Source of the DNA: Rhodospirillales bacterium 24-66-33
Lineage (GTDB): Bacteria; Pseudomonadota; Alphaproteobacteria; Reyranellales; Reyranellaceae
Length of the DNA: 64,000 nucleotides
Direction of reading: 5' to 3'
NCBI GenBank assembly: GCA_002281855.1
Contig: NCHQ01000020.1
Coordinates: 100,398-164,397, forward strand
The notes beneath the pieces were generated by a model. It had not been told where the DNA came from. It ran no database searches and was given only the letters and a program-made list of their open reading frames with translations. Position numbers and translations under genes: made by a program. Below, piece by piece: positions 35,375-44,198 of the stretch (position 1 is its first letter; every line of letters begins with the position of its first letter).

Positions 35375-37483
35375 CTACGGCACGGCGTGGCCGCGGCGGA
35401 CCCACTCCTGGACCAGGAAACGAAGGTCGAAAATCGGCTTGCTGTCATAGCCCTTGCCGACCCAGCAGAACTGGCGCTGGTCGAGGCTGCGACCTTCGAC
35501 CAGGCGAAGTCCCGCTTCCAGCTCGCCGCGCCGCGCCAGGGCGACGGCCTGCAAGCCCTGCAACGTGTCGCGCAGGCAGGCGGCATCCTTCGGGGGCAGC
35601 TGGGCCAGCTCGCGCGGAAGCTGGCGGGCCACCGCTTCGATCTCGCTCGCGGCGCCGTCCCAAGCAAGCGCATCGGCCACCTCGACCAGACGTCGGCTGG
35701 CTTCCGGAGCGTCCGCGCCCTGGCGCAGCCCCACGAGCGTCGGGACGTCGGTCCGGTCTCCCAGCTCGCGCAGCAGCATGACGCCGACGAAGATGTCGGA
35801 GACGCCGAAGGCGCCGGCGCTGCCGGCCACGAAGTCGCGCAACATCGCCTTCGCCCCGTCGACCCGCCCCTGCAGAAGCAGGAGCCGCAGCGCTGGAAGG
35901 TCCTTGCCCGGAAAGACGTGCAGATAGGCATCGAGCGCCGCTGCGGCGCGCGCCGTCAGACCGGCATTCTGCTGCGCCTCGATGATGTGGAGGATGGGGC
36001 CGGCATCGAGGTCGACCGCGGCCGGCTCCGCTTCCATGAGCGCCCGGGCATCGACGGCATTGCCTTCAAGCACCAGGGCGATCAACTGGAGTTGCGCCCG
36101 CAATTTGGGATTGATGCGATCCAGGGCCTCGCGGTCGGCCCCTGCCGGCCCGGCCAGTCTGCGCGCCAACGGTGAGCGGGGATAGATCGCCAGAAAGGAC
36201 ACGGCCCAGTCGACGCTCAGCGCCTTGGCCGCCGCGTCGTCGATCGGTGCGCCCGCCGCCATGCGCGCGAGGATCAGCGAGTGCCGGGCCCCGTACCAGG
36301 CGAGCGCCGGCGCATTGTTGCGACGCGCGAGATCGGTCTGGGCATCGGCCGCCAGGATCGCGGCATTGGTGAGATCGATGCCGTTCTCGCGCGCGCTCTT
36401 GTCGAAGATGGCGATCAGCTGTTCGATCAGTTCGACCGAAGCCGGTCCCGCCGTCGCCCCGGCCACCGAGTCCGCGAGGGCCACGAGATAGGGCTGTCCC
36501 AGGGGCGTGCCGCCGGGTTGGGCCGTCAGCTTGAAGGCCGACTGCCAGTAGACGCTGCGCGCCTGCCAGTGCCGCGCGAAGCTGCGATCCAGCGTCCAGT
36601 CGCAGTCGCCATAGTCGACCGACACGCGGCGGTCGGGCGACAGCTGCCGCGGTTCGACCGCCTCGACGACCTTGCGGACGAGGCGCTCGACCTCCGCGCT
36701 GTCGCCGCGGCGGCTGGCCATGACGGCCAGGCGCGCCAGGATCTCCGGACCGGCCGGCGCCCGGCGCGTGGTCTGGGTCATGCTGCCGGCCGCCCGCTGC
36801 TCGGCCTCGGCCGTGGCCCCGAGATCGGCCAGCCTCAGCCCCATCGCGGCGTCGAGTTCCGGTGCGGTCAGGCGTGTCGCCACCTGCCGGGCCAGCGTCC
36901 GGTGGCCGCGCTGGCACAGCCAGTCGATGGCGACACTGCGATTGACGATTCCCGCGACCTCGCCGACGCCCGGCTGCATCGACTGGAAGAACCAGCTCAT
37001 GGCCTCGGCGTCGTTCGAGCGCATGAGCTGCAGGAAGTATTGCTTGTTCACGCCCTCGCCGGACGACAGACCGGAATACTGCCGGTCGAGCAGGAAAATC
37101 CGCTGCAGGTCGTCGCGTTCCTCGGCCAGCGTCCGGGCGGCGCCCAGGCCCACTTCGATGACTTCGCGATCGCTCGACGCGGCTTTCTCCGCCAGCGCCT
37201 CGTCGATCGCCCTCAGCCGGTCGGCGGCCTCGTACTGACGATGGGTCGACGGCAGGGAGAGCAGCGCCAGATAGGCCTCGACCTGCATGCGCCGCTTCAG
37301 GTCGGCATTCGTCTCGCGCTGCGCCTTGTCGAGATGCGTATCGACCAGCTCGATCGCGCGGGCGAGCGTCGTGTGCTCACGGGGCGTCGCGGCGGCCGGC
37401 GATTGCGCCTGACCGAGGGAAGCGAGGCAGTGCACTCCCAAGGCCGCAGCCAAGGCAGAGGTGATCCAAACTCGAAATTTCAT
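35375..37483 (-). CDS. Large exported helical-repeat-like protein of unknown function, paralogue 2
   Basis: A 702-residue paralogue of the preceding protein. The signal peptide is MKFRVWITSALAAALGVHCL..GQAQ (start 37483; the frame upstream is not supported). Shared blocks include LKRRMQVEAYLALLSLP, ILARLAVMASRRGDSAEVER, YPRSPLARRL, LLQGRVDGAKAMLRDFVAG and the C-terminal FDLRFLVQEWVRRGHAVP. The two genes lie head to tail with about 120 bases between them and must come from tandem duplication. No enzymatic motif is visible. A role as a periplasmic scaffold is only a guess from the helical content. Confidence 0.75.
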   Translation of the reverse strand: MKFRVWITSALAAALGVHCLASLGQAQSPAAATPREHTTLARAIELVDTHLDKAQRETNADLKRRMQVEAYLALLSLPSTHRQYEAADRLRAIDEALAEKAASSDREVIEVGLGAARTLAEERDDLQRIFLLDRQYSGLSSGEGVNKQYFLQLMRSNDAEAMSWFFQSMQPGVGEVAGIVNRSVAIDWLCQRGHRTLARQVATRLTAPELDAAMGLRLADLGATAEAEQRAAGSMTQTTRRAPAGPEILARLAVMASRRGDSAEVERLVRKVVEAVEPRQLSPDRRVSVDYGDCDWTLDRSFARHWQARSVYWQSAFKLTAQPGGTPLGQPYLVALADSVAGATAGPASVELIEQLIAIFDKSARENGIDLTNAAILAADAQTDLARRNNAPALAWYGARHSLILARMAAGAPIDDAAAKALSVDWAVSFLAIYPRSPLARRLAGPAGADREALDRINPKLRAQLQLIALVLEGNAVDARALMEAEPAAVDLDAGPILHIIEAQQNAGLTARAAAALDAYLHVFPGKDLPALRLLLLQGRVDGAKAMLRDFVAGSAGAFGVSDIFVGVMLLRELGDRTDVPTLVGLRQGADAPEASRRLVEVADALAWDGAASEIEAVARQLPRELAQLPPKDAACLRDTLQGLQAVALARRGELEAGLRLVEGRSLDQRQFCWVGKGYDSKPIFDLRFLVQEWVRRGHAVP

Positions 37484-37610
37484 CGTCGATGCTGATCGCC
37501 GGAACCGGTGTATGATGACCGCTAACGAACGACTGAGTGCATTTGGTGGCAAAGATTACAACAGACCTGCCCTTTCGGCGCCCCGCCCCATCCCGGATCG
37601 ACGGCATCCG

Positions 37611-39896
37611 ATGAACGCGCCCCTCAAGCTCGGTCATTCGATCACGCGGCGCGAAGACCAGCGGTTCCTGACCGGTCGCGGGCGCTATGCCGACAATACA
37701 GCGCCGGCCGATTCACTCTCCGTGCTGTTCGTGCGCTCGCCGCATGCGCATGCCCGTATCCTGGGCATCGATGCAGCGGCGGCCCTCGCGTCACCGGGCA
37801 TCGTGGCGATCTATACGGCGGAGGATCTCGTGGCCGACAAGGTCGGCCACCTGCCGGCCATCAGCGAGATCAAGGACGAGGCCGGGAATCGCCATCGCGA
37901 GCCGGAGCATCTGCCCATGCCGGCCGGCAAGGTGCGCCATGTCGGCGACATCGTGGCGATGATCGTGGCTGGCACGATCGACGAGGCGCGTGACGCCGCC
38001 GAGCTGCTCGAGGTCGACTACGAGGAACTGCCCGCCGTCGTGACCGCGGCGCAAGCGCTCGCCCCGGATGCGCCGCTGGTGCATGACGACGTGCCGGGCA
38101 ACCTGATGTGCCGCTGGGGCAAGGGCGACGGCGCGGCGACCGACGCCGCCTTTGCGCGCGCCGCGCATGTCACGACGCTCTCGATCCGCTCGCCGCGCCA
38201 GATCGTGCACTACATGGAGACGCGGGCCGCCTGGTCGCGCTACGACGCCGGCGACGATCTCGTCACCGTGACCTTCTCCTCGCAGGGCGTGCAGGTCCCG
38301 CACCGGCTGATGTGCGAGCGGGTGCTCCACATCCCCAAGGAAAAGCTGAGGCTGATCACCGAGGATGTCGGCGGCGGCTTCGGACCGAAATATCCCATCT
38401 ATGCCGAATCGACTCTGATCGCCTGGGCGACGCGTAAGCTCGGCCGCGGCCTGCGTTGGACCTGCGAGCGCGCGGAACTGGCGCTGGCCGACAGCCATGC
38501 CCGCGACCTCGTCGCCACGGCCGATCTCGCACTCGACGCCGAGGGCCGCTTCATCGGCCTGCGCGTGAAGGCAGAGGCCAATTACGGCGCCTATGTCTCG
38601 ATGTTCGCCCCGACCATCCCGACGACGGGCCTCGCCAAGGTCATCTCCGGCCTCTACCGCATTCCCGCGATCCGGGTCGACTTCGACTGCGTCTTCAGCA
38701 ACACCGTGCCGGTCGACGCCATTCGCGGCGCGGGCAAGCCGGAGGCTCTGTTCCTGCTGGAACGACTGGTCGACCTCGCCGCCCACGAGACCGGCCGCTC
38801 GCCGGTCGAGCTGCGGCGCCTCAACCTGCTGCGCGCCGACGAGATGCCCTATGCCACGGCCACCGGCTACACCTACGATGCCGCCGATTGCACCAGGCTG
38901 TTCGAAACGGCGCTCTCGGCCGCCGACGAAGCGGGCTTCGCAGCCCGGCGCGTCGCGAGCGAGGCCTCGGGCAAACGGCGCGGCCTTGGCCTGTCTTGCC
39001 ACCTCCATGGCACCGGCGGCATTGCCGACGAGCATGTCGTGGTGAATGCCGAGGCCGGCCGGCTGGTCGCACGGGTCGGCACGCAGAGCCAGGGCCAGGG
39101 CCATGAGACCGTATTCGCGCAGATCCTGGCCGCCGCGCTCGGCGTCCCGGTCGAGCGCGTCGAAATCCAGCAAGGCGACACCCGCACCATCCCGCACGGC
39201 GGCGGCACCGGCGGCTCCTCCTCGACCATCATCAGCGGCACGACGCTCAAGCGCGCCGCCGACGTGTTGATCGAGCGCGGCCGCGATCTCGCCGCCGAAC
39301 GGCTCGAAACCTCGCCCGCGGACATCGCCTATCGCGACGGCGCCTTCGAGGTGGTGGGCACCGACCGGCGGGTCGGCCTGTTCGAGCTCGCGGCCTGGAA
39401 GCCGTTCGACGGCGACGCCGTGTTCGCCGACAGGATGGAAGCCTTCCCGACCGGGGTCATGGTCTGCGAGGTCGAAGTCGATCCCGAGACCGGCGCAACG
39501 CGGATCGACAGGCTCATGGCCGTCGCCGACTGCGGCCCGATCGTGAATCCGCGCCTGCTCGCCGGCCAGATGCATGGCGGCATCGTGCATGGACTAGGCA
39601 ACGCGCTGATGGAAGAGGCTCTCTACGACGAGGCGAGCGGCCAGCTGCTGACCGGCACCCTGATGGATTATGCCCTGCCTCGCGCCGACGACGTGCCCTC
39701 GTTCGGGATCGAGACGATCGTGACGCTCTCGCCCAACAACATGCTGGGCTTCAAGGGTGTCGGGGAGCTGCCGACCAACGGCGCGCCGGCGGCGCTGGCC
39801 AACGCGGTTCTCGATGCGCTGCGGCCGCTGGGCGTCCGTCACATCGACATGCCGCTGACCGCCGCCAAGGTCTGGATGGCCTTGCAGAAGGGTTGA
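37611..39896 (+). CDS. Xanthine dehydrogenase-family molybdopterin-binding large subunit (CoxL-like, orphan)
   Basis: The 761-residue subunit binds the molybdenum cofactor in the xanthine oxidase family. It starts LKLGHSITRREDQRFLTGRG, has the Moco motifs EDVGGGFGPKYPIYAE and HGGGTGGSSSTII, GTQSQGQGHETVFAQ, and the catalytic glutamate in GFKGVGELPTNGAP near the C-terminus. At the substrate loop it reads AIRGAGKPEA, not the AYxCSFR loop of true CO dehydrogenase, so it is a form II or other aldehyde/purine/aromatic hydroxylase. The small 2Fe-2S and medium FAD subunits are not next to it. ATG at 37611 is preferred to the frame start at 37461. Confidence 0.88.
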   Translation: MNAPLKLGHSITRREDQRFLTGRGRYADNTAPADSLSVLFVRSPHAHARILGIDAAAALASPGIVAIYTAEDLVADKVGHLPAISEIKDEAGNRHREPEHLPMPAGKVRHVGDIVAMIVAGTIDEARDAAELLEVDYEELPAVVTAAQALAPDAPLVHDDVPGNLMCRWGKGDGAATDAAFARAAHVTTLSIRSPRQIVHYMETRAAWSRYDAGDDLVTVTFSSQGVQVPHRLMCERVLHIPKEKLRLITEDVGGGFGPKYPIYAESTLIAWATRKLGRGLRWTCERAELALADSHARDLVATADLALDAEGRFIGLRVKAEANYGAYVSMFAPTIPTTGLAKVISGLYRIPAIRVDFDCVFSNTVPVDAIRGAGKPEALFLLERLVDLAAHETGRSPVELRRLNLLRADEMPYATATGYTYDAADCTRLFETALSAADEAGFAARRVASEASGKRRGLGLSCHLHGTGGIADEHVVVNAEAGRLVARVGTQSQGQGHETVFAQILAAALGVPVERVEIQQGDTRTIPHGGGTGGSSSTIISGTTLKRAADVLIERGRDLAAERLETSPADIAYRDGAFEVVGTDRRVGLFELAAWKPFDGDAVFADRMEAFPTGVMVCEVEVDPETGATRIDRLMAVADCGPIVNPRLLAGQMHGGIVHGLGNALMEEALYDEASGQLLTGTLMDYALPRADDVPSFGIETIVTLSPNNMLGFKGVGELPTNGAPAALANAVLDALRPLGVRHIDMPLTAAKVWMALQKG

Positions 39897-40688
39897 TCAG
39901 GCCTGCAGCAGGTCGAAGAGGCCGCGGCCGCCGACATAGAGGCCGGCGAGGATGACGAAGACAGCAAACAGCAGGGTGAGAGCGCCCTTGCGCCGGGCGA
40001 GGACGGCGTTGGCTTTGGTGCCAGCCACCGCTCCGGCCACACCGCCCGCGACCAGCAGACCCGCGATCTGCCAGTCGACCAGCCCCGACCAGGCATAGCT
40101 CGTCGCCGCGGTCATGCCGAAGGCGGTCACCGCCACCAGCGAGGCACTGGTCGCGTCCTCCAGCTTCATGTCGGTCGCCAGGATCAGGCCCGGAACGATC
40201 AGGAATCCGCCGCCGATGCCGAAGAAGCCCGACAGCAGGCCGACGCCCGCGCCCAGCACCACGAGCCGCGGCAGCATCTGCGCGGCATTCTCGCGCGTGA
40301 GCCACGCCGACTGGCGCCCGCCTTTGTCCTTGGGTCGCAGCATCATCAGCCCGACGACGATCATCAGGACGCCGAACAGCGCGACGAGCTTCTGCCCGTC
40401 CATCGCCTTGCCGAGGGCGGCGCCTGCGAAGGCGCCCCCGACGCCTGCGAGGCTGAACACGATGGCGCAGGGCCAACGGATCGGCGCCTTGCGCGCATGC
40501 ATCGCCAGCCCCGCCGCGGCATTGACGGCCACGGCAAACGCCGCGGTGCCGATCGCCACATGCGCCGACGGCATGCCCACGGCGTAGAGGAGCAGCGGCA
40601 CGGCGAGGATCGAGCCGCCGCCCCCGATGAGCCCGAGGACGAGGCCGATCACACCGCCCGAGGCAACCGCCGCGACCGGAGCGAACAT
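39897..40688 (-). CDS. TauE/SafE family sulfite/sulfonate exporter-like membrane protein
   Basis: The 263-residue permease has about eight hydrophobic segments and the duplicated family motifs GLVLGLIGGGGSILAVPLLL and GLLSGFFGIGGGFLIVPGLI. TauE/SafE proteins export sulfur oxyanions or organosulfonates. The start at 40688 shares a base with the stop of the rhodanese gene (TGATG), so the two are translated together. With rhodanese, BigR and Blh nearby, it likely removes sulfite or thiosulfate formed in sulfide oxidation, as in bigR operons of Agrobacterium and Xylella. Confidence 0.9.
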   Translation of the reverse strand: MFAPVAAVASGGVIGLVLGLIGGGGSILAVPLLLYAVGMPSAHVAIGTAAFAVAVNAAAGLAMHARKAPIRWPCAIVFSLAGVGGAFAGAALGKAMDGQKLVALFGVLMIVVGLMMLRPKDKGGRQSAWLTRENAAQMLPRLVVLGAGVGLLSGFFGIGGGFLIVPGLILATDMKLEDATSASLVAVTAFGMTAATSYAWSGLVDWQIAGLLVAGGVAGAVAGTKANAVLARRKGALTLLFAVFVILAGLYVGGRGLFDLLQA

Positions 40689-41215
40689 CAGGCCAGCGCC
40701 TTCCGCACGGTCCGGTTCCACGGCATCACGGCCAGCAGCTTTGCCATCCCGCACCAGCCCGTGCTGCCGGCAAAGACCAGACCGGCGCCCACGAAGGCCG
40801 AGACGGCGAGGAACGTCGGTGCGACCCAGATACCGAGGACGACACCGAGCACGATCAGGCTGCCGGCCAGGATCTGGACCTGCCGCATGATCTCGATGGG
40901 CTGCTTCCTGTCAGTCGCCACGGGCAGCCCCGCACGCTTCCACGCTTCGAGCCCGCCCTCGAGCAGATAGGCCTCACATCCCGCCGCCTCGCCCAGGCGG
41001 GCAGCGTTGGCGCCGGTGCGGGCACCGGAGCGGCAATGGAAGATGACCGCCATCGCGCCGGTCGCTTCGACGCGCTGCAGGCTCGACAGCGGCGCATGCT
41101 TCGTGCCGGGGATGTGCTCGCGTGCCCTCTCGTCCGGTTCGCGAACGTCGACCAGGACGGCACCTTCGGCGACGAGCTGACGCGCCTTTGCAACATCGAT
41201 GACTGGCAGCGACAT
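40688..41215 (-). CDS. Rhodanese with C-terminal membrane domain (YgaP-like sulfurtransferase)
   Basis: The 175-residue protein has a rhodanese domain (about 1-105) with the persulfide-forming Cys61 in FHCRSGARTG, then a C-terminal DUF2892-type part with two membrane helices (LAGSLIVLGVVLGIWVAP and FLAVSAFVGAGLVFAGSTGW). This layout matches E. coli YgaP, an inner-membrane sulfurtransferase. It likely carries sulfane sulfur between the persulfide dioxygenase and the TauE exporter. It follows the BigR gene by 25 bases and precedes tauE. Confidence 0.9.
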   Translation of the reverse strand: MSLPVIDVAKARQLVAEGAVLVDVREPDERAREHIPGTKHAPLSSLQRVEATGAMAVIFHCRSGARTGANAARLGEAAGCEAYLLEGGLEAWKRAGLPVATDRKQPIEIMRQVQILAGSLIVLGVVLGIWVAPTFLAVSAFVGAGLVFAGSTGWCGMAKLLAVMPWNRTVRKALA

Positions 41216-41240
41216 GTGAAAATCCTTTCGGCGCGGCTCT

Positions 41241-41561
41241 TCAGTCCGCGCAATAGAGTCGGTGAAGCGTCGAAAGCAACGTCTCGATCCGGGCATCCCC
41301 GATCCGGTACCAGATGGTCTGGGCCTCCCGCCGGAAGGCGACGATCCCCTCCTCGCGCATGCGCGCGAGATGCTGGGACAGCGCCGATTGAGACAGGCCC
41401 ACTTCGGTCGCGAGCGTGCCGACGGTAGCCTCCCCGACCTCCACGAGCTTGCAGAGGATGAGCAGACGCCGGTCATTTGCCAGCGCCGAGAGGGTGTCCG
41501 CGACTTCCCCGGCTTTTGCCCGGAGCGTCTCGAGATCGATGGTTTGCTTTGCTGTTTTCAT
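41241..41561 (-). CDS. bigR: BigR/SqrR-type ArsR family sulfide-responsive repressor
   Basis: The 106-residue winged-helix repressor has the recognition helix in VGLSQSALSQHLARMREEGI and the wing in TIWYRIGD. It carries exactly two cysteines at the positions of the BigR/SqrR redox pair: Cys37 in LLILCKL and Cys104 in LHRLYCAD. In BigR and SqrR these form a di- or tetrasulfide link in the presence of sulfane sulfur and release DNA. ATG at 41561 is chosen because the longer frame begins with TTG inside the operator. It is divergent from blh. Confidence 0.9.
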   Translation of the reverse strand: MKTAKQTIDLETLRAKAGEVADTLSALANDRRLLILCKLVEVGEATVGTLATEVGLSQSALSQHLARMREEGIVAFRREAQTIWYRIGDARIETLLSTLHRLYCAD

Positions 41562-41575
41562 TTTCTGTATTGCTA

Positions 41576-41593
41576 ATTTAGCTATCTCTAATA
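41576..41593. promoter_or_regulatory. BigR box (AT-rich inverted repeat) between bigR and blh
   Basis: The imperfect palindrome ATTTAG-CTATCT-CTAATA lies in an A+T-rich patch (about 41561-41600) between the divergent bigR and blh starts (blh ATG at 41623). It has the form of BigR/SqrR boxes and would cover both promoters, giving joint repression of the whole sulfur locus. Confidence 0.7.
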
Positions 41594-41622
41594 TATCCGT
41601 CAATCAGGCAACGGAGAAAATC

Positions 41623-42495
41623 ATGGCACACGCTCCCACCATCGACGCCTTTTTCGACGAGGCGACCTACACGGTGACCTATCTGGTCACCGACCCCGAG
41701 ACGCACCGCGCCGCGATCATCGACCCGGTGCTCGACTACGACCACAAGTCCGGGAAGGCCTCGACCAGATCCGCGGAGCGCGTCCTCGCCAAGGCCGCGG
41801 AACGACAGGCCTCGGTCGACTGGATCCTCGAAACGCATGCCCATGCCGATCATCTGACGGCGGCGCCGCTGTTGAAGGCACGGACGGGCGCCAAGGTCGT
41901 CATCGGCGAGCACATCCGCGACGTGCAGAGGATCTTCAAAAAGGTCTTCAACGCGGCCGATGTGAGCGAGGACGGGCGCGAGTTCGACCGGCTGGTCAAG
42001 GATGGTGAGGTCCTGACGCTGGGCAACCTGCGCATCGAAGTGCTGCACCTGCCCGGCCACACGCCGGCGGACGTCGCCTACCGGATCGGCGATGCCGTGT
42101 TCGTCGGCGACACGATTTTCATGCCCGACTACGGCACCGCCCGTACCGACTTTCCCGGCGGCGATTCGCCCACGCTCTACCGCTCGATCCGGCGCCTCCT
42201 GTCCCTGCCACCGGAGACGCGCCTGTTCATGTGCCACGACTACAAGGCGCCCGGCCGCGACCGGTATGCCTGGGAGACCACGGTCGCGGACGAGCGCGCC
42301 CGCAACGTCCATGTTCATGACGGCGTGGCCGAGGCCGATTTCGTCGCGATGCGCACCAAGCGCGACGCCACGCTCGCCGCACCCGTGCTGCTCCTGCCCT
42401 CGGTGCAGGTGAACATTCGGGCCGGTCGTCTGCCGCCGCCCGATGACAACGGCCAGAGCTACCTCAAGATTCCGGTGAAACTCGTCGCGGCCTGA
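41623..42495 (+). CDS. blh: Blh/ETHE1-like metallo-beta-lactamase fold persulfide dioxygenase
   Basis: The 290-residue MBL-fold enzyme has the metal motif THAHADHL, a later LPGHTPADVAY, the Asp in VFVGDTIFMPDYGTARTDFP and MCHDYK near the C-terminal third. These match the Blh/ETHE1 group, which uses one iron to oxidise glutathione persulfide to sulfite. In bigR operons Blh is needed to remove sulfide. ATG 41623 follows AACGGAGAAAATC and lies 30 bases after the BigR box. Confidence 0.9.
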   Translation: MAHAPTIDAFFDEATYTVTYLVTDPETHRAAIIDPVLDYDHKSGKASTRSAERVLAKAAERQASVDWILETHAHADHLTAAPLLKARTGAKVVIGEHIRDVQRIFKKVFNAADVSEDGREFDRLVKDGEVLTLGNLRIEVLHLPGHTPADVAYRIGDAVFVGDTIFMPDYGTARTDFPGGDSPTLYRSIRRLLSLPPETRLFMCHDYKAPGRDRYAWETTVADERARNVHVHDGVAEADFVAMRTKRDATLAAPVLLLPSVQVNIRAGRLPPPDDNGQSYLKIPVKLVAA

Positions 42496-42551
42496 CGATT
42501 GGCAGGACGTTTCGCTCCCGCTAGGCTCCATGCCCAAGGGAGAAGAAACGC

Positions 42552-43520
42552 ATGTCCAAGAAATCCGTCGGCGCGCTCGCGGGCGCGCTGATCCTGTTTG
42601 CCTCGTCGGCCTTTGCCCAGGCGGCCTGGCCCAACAAACCCATCAAGCTGGTCGCACCCTATCCGCCGGGCGGCCAGACCGATGTCGTGTCCCGGTACTT
42701 CGCCGAAAAGCTGTCCGGTGTTCTGGGCCAGCAGGTGATCGTCGACAACAAGCCGGGCGCCAACGGCATGGTCGGCATGGAGATCGTCAAGAACCTGCCG
42801 GCCGACGGCTACACGTTCGTCTACGTCAACTCGTCGATGATGTGCATCAATCCGTACGTCTACAAGAAGATCCCCTACGACGGCTTCAAGGACTTCATGC
42901 CGGTGACCCAGCACGGGCTGGCGCCGCTCGCCATGGTCGTGCCGCCGTCGCTTGGGGTGAAGTCGGTCAAGGAGTTCGTCGCCTGGGCCAACGAGCGCAA
43001 GGGCAAGGTCAACTTCGCCTCGTTCGGCAATGGCTCGTCCTCGCACATCTGGGGCGAGATGCTGAACCAGGCCGAGAAGCTCGACATGACGCACGTGCCG
43101 TACAAGGGCGCCGGGCCCGCGGTGCAGGACGTCGTGGCCGGCCACATCCCGATGACCATCCAGGACCTCGCCGCCAGCGGCGGCGCGATCGCGGGCGGCA
43201 AACTGATCCCGCTCGCCGTCACCTCCGCCCAGCGCTGGCCGCGCCTGCCCAACGTGCCGACCTTCGAGGAGGCTGGCTACAAGATCAACCTGACGGGCTG
43301 GAACGGCGTCATGGCACCGGCCGGCACGCCCAAGGAGATCGTCGAACGGGTGAGCGCGGAGATTCGCAAGCTGGTGCAGACTCCCGAGGGCAAGGAGAAG
43401 CTGCTCGACATGGGGCTGATCGCCACCGGCACGACGCCGGCGGAGATGACCGAGATCATGAAGACCGGCTGCGCCGCCTGGGGAGACGCCGTGAAGCGTG
43501 CCGGCGTCGTGCCGGAATGA
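42552..43520 (+). CDS. Tripartite tricarboxylate transporter family substrate-binding protein (Bug/TctC)
   Basis: The 322-residue periplasmic protein has a signal peptide (GALAGALILFASSAFAQA) and the Bug family pattern: WPNKPIKLVAPYPPGGQTDV near the N-terminus, QVIVDNKPGANGMVGMEIV, and GWNGVMAPAGTPKEIVERVS near residues 250-270. Bug proteins bind carboxylates and related solutes for TctAB-type carriers or for signalling. No TctA or TctB gene is adjacent, as is usual for the very numerous orphan Bug genes of beta- and alphaproteobacteria. Confidence 0.9.
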   Translation: MSKKSVGALAGALILFASSAFAQAAWPNKPIKLVAPYPPGGQTDVVSRYFAEKLSGVLGQQVIVDNKPGANGMVGMEIVKNLPADGYTFVYVNSSMMCINPYVYKKIPYDGFKDFMPVTQHGLAPLAMVVPPSLGVKSVKEFVAWANERKGKVNFASFGNGSSSHIWGEMLNQAEKLDMTHVPYKGAGPAVQDVVAGHIPMTIQDLAASGGAIAGGKLIPLAVTSAQRWPRLPNVPTFEEAGYKINLTGWNGVMAPAGTPKEIVERVSAEIRKLVQTPEGKEKLLDMGLIATGTTPAEMTEIMKTGCAAWGDAVKRAGVVPE

Positions 43521-43579
43521 GCGATCGCGCCTGATCCACATCAAGGCAGGAACGTCGTCCCCATGCGAGCGTCGCGCGC

Positions 43580-44164
43580 ATGGGGAAGCGAATCCTGATC
43601 CTGAACGGCCATCCCGATACCACCCGCAAGGGCCTGTGCGGCGCCCTCGCCGACGCCTATGCCGAGGGGGCGACCTCCGGCGGCCACACGGTCGAACGGC
43701 TCGACATCGGGACGCTGCAGTTCGACCTGATGCGCTCCCAGAGCGAATTCGAGAATGGCACGGCGCCGCCCGACATCGCGGCGGCGCAGGAGGCGATCCG
43801 CCGCGCCGAACATCTCGTGGTCGTCTTCCCGCTGTGGCTGGGCGACATGCCGGCGCTGCTCAAGGGCTTCTTCGAACAGGCGCTGCGGCCAGGCTTCGCT
43901 TTCGCCTATCGCCCCAACGGCCTTCCGGAAAAACATCTCGAGGGGCGCAGCGCCCGGATCATCGTCACCATGGGCATGCCGGCGTTCGTTTACCGATGGT
44001 ACTTCCGCGCCCATGCGGTCAAGAACCTGAAACGCAACATCCTGGGCTTCGTGGGCTACGGGCCGGTGCGCGACACGATCGTCGGTGGTGTCGCAACGGC
44101 CAAGCCCGACAGGATCGCCCGGTACTTCGACGCCATGCGCACCCTCGGCCGGGCCGCGCGCTGA
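43580..44164 (+). CDS. NAD(P)H-dependent flavodoxin-like quinone reductase family protein
   Basis: The 194-residue protein has the flavodoxin-like fold of the NQO1/MdaB/KefF group: KRILILNGHPDTTRKGLCGA at the N-terminus and the FMN/FAD-contacting VVVFPLWLGDMPALLKGFFE near residues 85-105, followed by GRSARIIVTMGMPAFVYRWY. It likely performs two-electron reduction of quinones or related compounds. The ATG at 43580 has no strong ribosome site. It converges with cbpM across a palindromic element. Confidence 0.82.
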   Translation: MGKRILILNGHPDTTRKGLCGALADAYAEGATSGGHTVERLDIGTLQFDLMRSQSEFENGTAPPDIAAAQEAIRRAEHLVVVFPLWLGDMPALLKGFFEQALRPGFAFAYRPNGLPEKHLEGRSARIIVTMGMPAFVYRWYFRAHAVKNLKRNILGFVGYGPVRDTIVGGVATAKPDRIARYFDAMRTLGRAAR

Positions 44165-44198
44165 GCTAGCGCCGTCCCCTTCGAGTACACCAACACCA

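Noticed and set aside
37611..39896. Calling the molybdenum subunit a CO dehydrogenase
   Set aside because: The AYxCSFR active-site loop is absent (AIRGAGKPEA instead) and the other Cox subunits are missing.
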